From NCBI RefSeq assembly GCF_050003625.1, contig NC_134400.1, forward strand, positions 48,845,096-48,909,095: a stretch of 64,000 bases of DNA. The letters are read 5' to 3'. The notes under the pieces are model-generated. The model did not search any database and was not told the DNA's origin. It saw only the letters and a list, made by a program, of their open reading frames with translations. This DNA comes from Haematobia irritans. Lineage: Eukaryota; Arthropoda; Insecta; Diptera; Muscidae. Position 1 is the stretch's first letter, and the number at the start of each line of letters is the position of its first letter. The translations under genes and the position numbers were made by a program. Shown one piece after another: positions 58,676 to 64,000 of this stretch.

Positions 58676-59126
58676 TTATAATTAAAATGCCTGATGATTT
58701 TATAAACGAGCATAATTTATTACAATTTAAATCTGAAGATCCCGGTAACAGATAATTATTTAAAAGGAAACAAGTATATAAAGCAGTAAGTTCCACCGAG
58801 CTTAATAAATACCCCCCACTATGAATTAAATATAATTTAATCTGATAGCACGTCGTGGAACTACCCCAGGAAGACCGACTCAAATGATACGCTTCCCGAA
58901 GTTAAATTTAAAGATTCTATGTATTGAGACTAGAAGATTCTGAATTTGAAGATTTTGCATTTATAATAAACATTTTTCATTGAATTTTAGAGGAATGTTC
59001 AATATCCTATTTAAGCATGTAAGAAAATGATAAAGTAACGACTTGATTTGAAATATGAATTCTGCCGATTTTTGCGCCCATTCTTCGAGTGAATACGAGA
59101 AGTAAACTCTGGAAACTTATGAAGGC

Positions 59127-59230
59127 TTTACTACCTGGACCGACAAAAACTAAATCCGATACAGGTCTTTTTTTATACCCTCTTTACTACCTGGACCGAC
59201 AAAAACTAAATCCGATACAGGTTTTTTTTG
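59127..59230 (+). repeat. 56-bp duplication at a HINE-B insertion point
   Basis: TTTACTACCTGGACCGACAA... occurs at 59127 and again at 59183. Between the copies lies CTTTTTTTATACCCTC, carrying the first nine bases of the HINE-B head. The second copy is followed by the real HINE-B. Thus 40 bp of flank plus the start of the element are repeated. Confidence 0.9.
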
Positions 59231-60956
59231 TATACCCTCCATCATAGGATGGGGGTATATTAACTTTGTCATTCCGTTTGTAACACATCGAAATATTGCT
59301 CTAAGACCCCATAAAGTATATATATTCTGGGTCGTGGTGAAATTCTGAGTCGATCGAAGCATGTCCGTCCGTCCGTCCGTCTGTTGAAATCACGCTAACT
59401 TCCGAACGAAACAAGCTATCGACTTGAAACTTGGCACAAGTAGTTGTTATCGATGTAGGTCGGATGGTATTGAAAATGGGCCATATAGGTCCACTTTTAC
59501 GTATAGCCCCCATATAAAGGAACCCTCAGATTTGGCTTGTGGAGCCTCTAACAGAACCATATTTTATCCGATCCGGCTGAAATTTGGTACATGGTGTTGG
59601 TATATGGTGTCTAACAACAATGCAAAAATTGGTCCATATCGGTTCTTAATTATATATAGCCCCCATATAAACCGATCCCCAGATTTGGCTTGTGGAGCCT
59701 CTAAGTTAAGCATATTTCATCCGATCCGGCTGAAATTTTGTACATGATGTTGGTATATGGTCTCTAACAACCATGCAAAAATTGGTCCACATCGGTCCAT
59801 AATTATATATAGCCCACATATAAACCCATCTCCAGATTTGAGAGCAAATTTCAAAGCAAATTTCATCCGATCCGCCTGAAATTTGGTACATGATATTGGT
59901 ATATGGTCTCTAACAACCATGCAAAAATTGGTCCACATCGGTCCATAATTATATATAGCCCCCATATAAACCGATCCCCAGATTTGGCTTGCGAAGTCTC
60001 CAAGAGAAGCAAATTTCATCCAATCCGGTTGTAATTTGGAACATGGTGTTAGTATATGATCTTTAACAACCGTGCCAGAATTGGTCCATATCGGTCCATA
60101 ATTATATATAGCCCCCATATAAGACGTTCTCCAGATTTGACCTCCGGAGCCTCTTGCAGGAGCAAAATTCATCCGATCCGGTTCAAATTAGGAACGTGGT
60201 GTTAGTATATGGTCGCTAACAACCATACCAAAATTGGTCCAATCACACAAAAATTGGTCCATATCGGTTCATAATCATGGTTGCCACTAGAGCCAAAAAT
60301 AATCTACCAAAATTTTATTTCTATAGAAAATTTTGGCAAAATTTTATTTCTAGAGAAAATTTTCTTAAAATTTTATTCGGTTCATAATAAAATTTTCATC
60401 ATTGTCAAGATTTTATTTCTGTAGAAAATTTTGTTCAAATTTTATTCGGTTCATAATCATGGTTGCCACTCGAGCCAAAAATAATCTACCAAGATTTTAT
60501 TTCTATAGAAAATTTTGTCAAAAGTTTATTTCTATAGAAAATTTTGTTAAAATTTTATTTCTGTAGAAATTTTTGTGAAAATTTTCCTTCTATAGAAAAT
60601 TTTGTCAAAATTTTTATTTCTGTAGAAAATTTTGTAAAAATTTAATTTCTATAGAAAATTTTGTTAAAATTTTATTTCTGTAGAAAATTTTGTCAAAATT
60701 GTATGTCTACTTTGTCAAACTGAATTATATACGTATTGGATCGATCTTTTTTGATTTAATATATACCACGAATGGACTTACATACAATTTAGAAGATGGT
60801 GTTAGGAGGTTTTAAGATACCTTGCCATCGGCAAGCGTTACCGCAGCTTAAGTAATTCGATTGTGGATGGCAGTGTTCAGAAGAAGTTTCTAAGCAATCC
60901 ATGATGGAGGGTACATAAGCTTCGGCCTGGCCTAACTTACGGCCGTATATACTTGT
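59231..60956 (+). mobile_element. HINE-B copy (B17), nested in HINE-A
   Basis: Head TATACCCTCCATCATAGG, (GTCC)n at 59364-59381, and about five monomers. The 29-bp array (60295-60715) with the same CGGTTCATAATAAAA internal blocks as B1, and a tail ending TATACTTGT. It is the closest relative of B1 (2203-4230) in the window, sharing CCATCATAGG and TTGTGGAGCC variants. Confidence 0.88.
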
Positions 60957-61190
60957 TTTAACTTAAAATGCCACTAGATTTACAATTTCAGGAAAATCGG
61001 GTATATACTAAGGTTTCTAGAAGTCCAAGGAGTAAAATCGGGAGATCGGTCTATATGGGGACTATACAAGAACATGGACCGATACACGCCATATTCACCA
61101 CCCCTACTTGTGGTCCCAAAGAAAAACTCCAGATATCAACTTTCAGGCAAGTCGGATAAATGCTGCGGTGTCGAGAATCCATATACAACA

Positions 61191-61743
61191 AATGGAGTGG
61201 CCGCACAGTGGGGTTTTTGATGTCAAAAGATTTCCCTGTTTATAGTTTTAACTTTTTTCGGTCAAATTCACTAAAAGACATAAAACCAATCAAATTTTAA
61301 ATATTTTTTAGTCCACATTTTATTCGTTTTCCATTAGTTAATTTGCAACAAAAAAAAAGAGAATGAATATCTGCTTTTTGATCTGATTCTTAACAATTAT
61401 TATCACCATCATCATAATCATCATCATCAGTAAAATTACTATATGTATTTTTTCAATTTTTAACATCATCTTTATTTACAGTGAATTTCGATTCATATGT
61501 ACAAAGTTACGAGATTTTATGGATTTATATTACAGCGAATAAACATAGACTAGTATATTAAATTTATTGTTTTCTAAAATACAAATCTTAAAGGGAAAAT
61601 AGGAAAACCCTTTATTTGATAGTTATTAGATGTAACTCAAATATTTTGGAAACGTGTGAGTTTATAGCATGTTTACCAAATGTGGTAATCATTCATAAAC
61701 AAGCTGTTTCCTATTTGATGATTTTCTTTTTCCATAAATATTT
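61191..61743 (-). other. Probable 3' region of the Jockey LINE plus AT-rich DNA
   Basis: No gene is seen. A (CAT)n-like microsatellite lies at 61400-61431. The LINE stop is at 61744, so part of this is its 3' UTR, but no poly-A border or target duplication could be identified. Confidence 0.4.
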
Positions 61744-64000
61744 CTAGGATAATTCTTTACATTCTCTTATCAATTGATAAGTAGAACTCTCAATTTTTGT
61801 GAAATAGTTGTGTGTGAATCGCTTAATGAAGTCCATAAGTTTTTCGTATCCAGTTTCTTCGTGTAAACGATCGGTGGAATATCTGAAGTGCTTGTTGTTA
61901 ATTATTTTTAAGCATTTATTTTGAATGATTTGGAGTTTCTTCAGGTGTGTTTTAGTGGTATTATGCCAAATGGGACAAGCAAAGGTTAGAGTTGGTCTGA
62001 TTATGGATTTATATATCAGGCTTTTATTTTTATGATTCAAAGATGAACGCTTATTAAGTAAGGGCCATAACGATCTTATAGCTCTAGTACATTTCTGACG
62101 AGTTTCTTCTATGTGGTCTTTGAACGAAAGTTTTTTATCTAAGACGATCCCAAGGTACTTAACATTGTTTTGGATAGGTATTTCGTCGTCTCCAAATTTG
62201 AGCTGTCTGGTTGGTTTCCGCTTCGGTGAGTTGTTTTATGGGAATATTATAGCCTGTGTTTTCAGCGGATTTATTTTAATTTTCCACTTGTAAAAGTATT
62301 TATTGCAGGATGCCAAACCTTTTTCCATTTTTTTAAGAAGGGCTTTTGTAGCTTTACTTGAGGTGATGAGCGCAATGTCATCGGCATAGTAAGCTGTGTT
62401 CAGGAATGAAGGTGGTTTAAAATCGGAGGTGTATATACTATACAACAATGGTGATAAAACTGATCCTTGTGGTAAACCTGTGGTGACTGAGATACTTTCA
62501 GAATAGCTTCCGTTTACAGAAACCGAAAAAGATCTTTCTTTCAAAAAGTCTGCTATTAAGTGACATAAATATTTTGGGGTTCCTGCCAATACTAATTTAT
62601 AAATTATACCATTATGTCAAACTGTGTCGAAGGCCTTCTCGATATCCAATAGAATAAGGCCGGTTGAGATGCGCTTTCGTTTGATTGAGAGTATCATATT
62701 TTTTAATCTTCTGACTTGATGAACGCAACTGTGTTCTTTTTTAAATCCAAACTGTTCCTTTGCAATTAGAGAATTTTCGGATGCAAACTCGTAAAGCCGA
62801 GAGTGTATTATTTTTTCAAATATTTTACCTAAATTACTTAGTAAGCTAATAGGTCTGTAGCATTTTGGATCCGTTTTAGGTTTGTTTGGTTTATGAATTG
62901 CAATTACCTTAGCTCTTTTAAAGTCATCAGGAAAATAATTCAAGTTTAAACAAGAGTTAAAGATGATGACTAATAATTGTATGGCTTTTGCTGGCAGATT
63001 TTTGATTAATATATTTGATATATTGTCAAGCCCAGGCGACTTAGAGTTTTTCAGAGATTTTATTATATATGAAACTTCTTCAATTGTTGTGGGAACTGTT
63101 TCTTCATCTGAGTATGTGGTTTCACTTAAAAAGCTAGATACTTTCGAGTTAACGACTCGATCGATAGATTGTTTATACGAAGTGGTAAGATAAGTTGATG
63201 ATAAAAAAGTGTCTGATAGTAATTTGGCTTTTTCGTTGTCACATCTATAAGTTGTGTTATTGATTTTCCCCTGAAATTTTTGCATAGTTTCCAAAAGGAT
63301 TTGTCACCTGGTTTTAACCTGGAGAGCATATAACTCTACTGAGTGTTACGGTGTATGTTTATTTTTTCATTTATTATTTTTGATATTTGTTTTACACATT
63401 GTTTATATATATTGCTTTCTACCGGAGTGTATGCTCTTTTTGATTTCCTATTGAGGAATCTCCTTGTTTTTATTAACTTTACTATGTCTCTTGGCAATAC
63501 ATAGTTGTTTGCGAATGAAACTTTCGGGGTGGTCAAGTCGCGTGCGTTTAGTATAAGATTAGTAATTTTGTTTATCTCGTGGTCGATAGACTCGGATACC
63601 ATAAAACTTTCTATCGATATTTGAATTCTATTTTCAATAAATTGTTTAAATGAATTCCAGTTAGTCTGTTTAAAGTTAAAATGACTGGTATCAATGAAGT
63701 TCATGGTGGATGAATTTATTGTACATAATATTGGGCGATGATCACTAGGTATTTCATATTCCATAACGTCGAGATCCATATTTAATGTTGAGTTTGTGAG
63801 GACTATATCAAGTATCGATGGGTTGCGGTCATCTTGGTGAGGAAAGTACGTCGGTTCAATGGTGTGGCGAAGAATGAAATTAGATTTTTGTTGAATGTTA
63901 AATAGATTAATACCTGCTGAATTATTAACAGTGCAATTCCAAGAGTTGTGCTTAGCATTAAGGTCACCTAGTAAGATGAATTCATTGCTAATATTTGTCA
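61744..64000 (-). mobile_element. Jockey-clade LINE, decayed, extends beyond window
   Basis: Contiguous minus-strand remains of one ORF2-type protein: apurinic-like endonuclease (64000 to about 63400), linker, reverse transcriptase (about 63290-62240) and C-terminal thumb region (62240-61744). The 5' part lies outside the window. Target-primed reverse transcription is the family mechanism. Four breaks show it is inactive. Confidence 0.88.
61744..64000 (-). pseudogene. Jockey-type ORF2 (endonuclease + reverse transcriptase), broken
   Basis: From the right edge: GDLNAKHNSWNC and SDHRPI are endonuclease motifs. A TAG at 63336-63338 follows NIHRNTQ and the same frame continues (MLSRLKPGDKSFWKL). 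A frameshift near 63240-63290 leads into the reverse transcriptase frame (to 62617). That frame holds KSPGLDNIS, CYRPISLLS and LDIEKAFDTV. A TGA at 62617-62619 stands where Trp is expected (AFDTV-W-H). Then GLPQGSVLSPLLY and the catalytic YYADDIAL. A TAA at 62236-62238 follows QAIIFP, and the C-terminal part (NVKYLGIVLDKKL, KKLQIIQNKCLKI) ends at 61744. Similarity to Jockey-clade proteins is from motif order and spacing. Confidence 0.88.

Larger units (their letters stand above)
58770..61190 (-). mobile_element. HINE-A copy (A3), split by HINE-B
   Basis: Tail ACAAGTATATAAAGCAG and TACCCCCCACTATGAA, then the AT-rich region matching 33290-33480, to GATACAGG and a T-tract. HINE-B (59231-60956) follows. 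HINE-A resumes at 60960 with ATGCCACTAGATTTACAATT and two monomers (to about 61190). No head is found, so the left part of its 5' side is lost. Confidence 0.78.

Overview
The window is repeat-dense nuclear DNA from a higher fly. The best guess is a schizophoran, probably a calyptrate/muscoid. The basis is AT-rich sequence, DINE-1-like non-autonomous Helitrons (HINE/Helentron type) with GTCC/GTCT microsatellites, DD41D (rosa-like) and DD37E mariner relatives, a Jockey-type LINE, and a tRNA-derived SINE. No host gene, rRNA gene, functional tRNA gene, CRISPR array or operon was recognised. The longest open frames are stop-free passages through tandem repeats. Only transposon proteins are real coding remnants: one DDE transposase with an in-frame deletion (9878-10591), one broken relative (11220-11911), one frameshifted DD37E transposase (56331-57325), an RNase H/C-terminal LINE remnant (5425-6019) and a decayed Jockey endonuclease/reverse transcriptase at the right edge (61744-64000).

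The names HINE-A, B, C and F and MITE-D, G, H, I, J, K, L, M and P are labels made for this window. HINE-B is the main family, with about 18 copies and fragments. A full copy has a head beginning TATACCCTCCACCATAGG, a GTCC/GTCT microsatellite, a central array of 153-bp monomers, an array of 29-bp units, and a tail of about 210 bp. The tail carries a TTCGGCC/GGCCGAA palindrome and ends TATACTTGT. HINE-A has the same plan with a different 153-bp monomer. HINE-C (14.85-18.53 kb) has a third 153-bp monomer and a GTCGG/CCGAC tail. In A, B and C the head and tail carry matching subterminal inverted repeats.

Layout. 1-4.2 kb: HINE-B split by HINE-A, then HINE-F and a full HINE-B. 4.2-7.4 kb: a 568-bp inverted repeat around 300 bp of TA repeat, with a LINE inserted in one side. 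7.4-9.4 kb: mostly unique. 9.46-12.1 kb: a HINE-B holding two mariner-like elements. 12.1-14.8 kb: small repeats and MITE-M in a HINE head. 14.85-18.5 kb: HINE-C with a near-identical 1.7-kb tandem duplication. 18.5-28 kb: unique DNA with MITEs. 28-46.9 kb: nested HINE and MITE insertions, up to three levels deep. 46.9-58 kb: mostly unique DNA with HINE-B copies, a SINE, and MITE-J holding a DD37E element. 58-61.2 kb: HINE-A split by HINE-B. 61.2-64 kb: Jockey LINE.

The elements form a readable insertion record. Several target sites can be checked against uninterrupted copies in the same window (TA duplications for MITE-H, MITE-M and the DD37E element; T- or A-tract insertion without duplication for HINEs; an 8-bp duplication for a hAT-like MITE). 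The most unusual signals are the shared 153-bp (51-codon) monomer length, the co-varying subterminal repeats, MITEs built from echoes of one short word, and a MITE carrying two tRNA-like modules.
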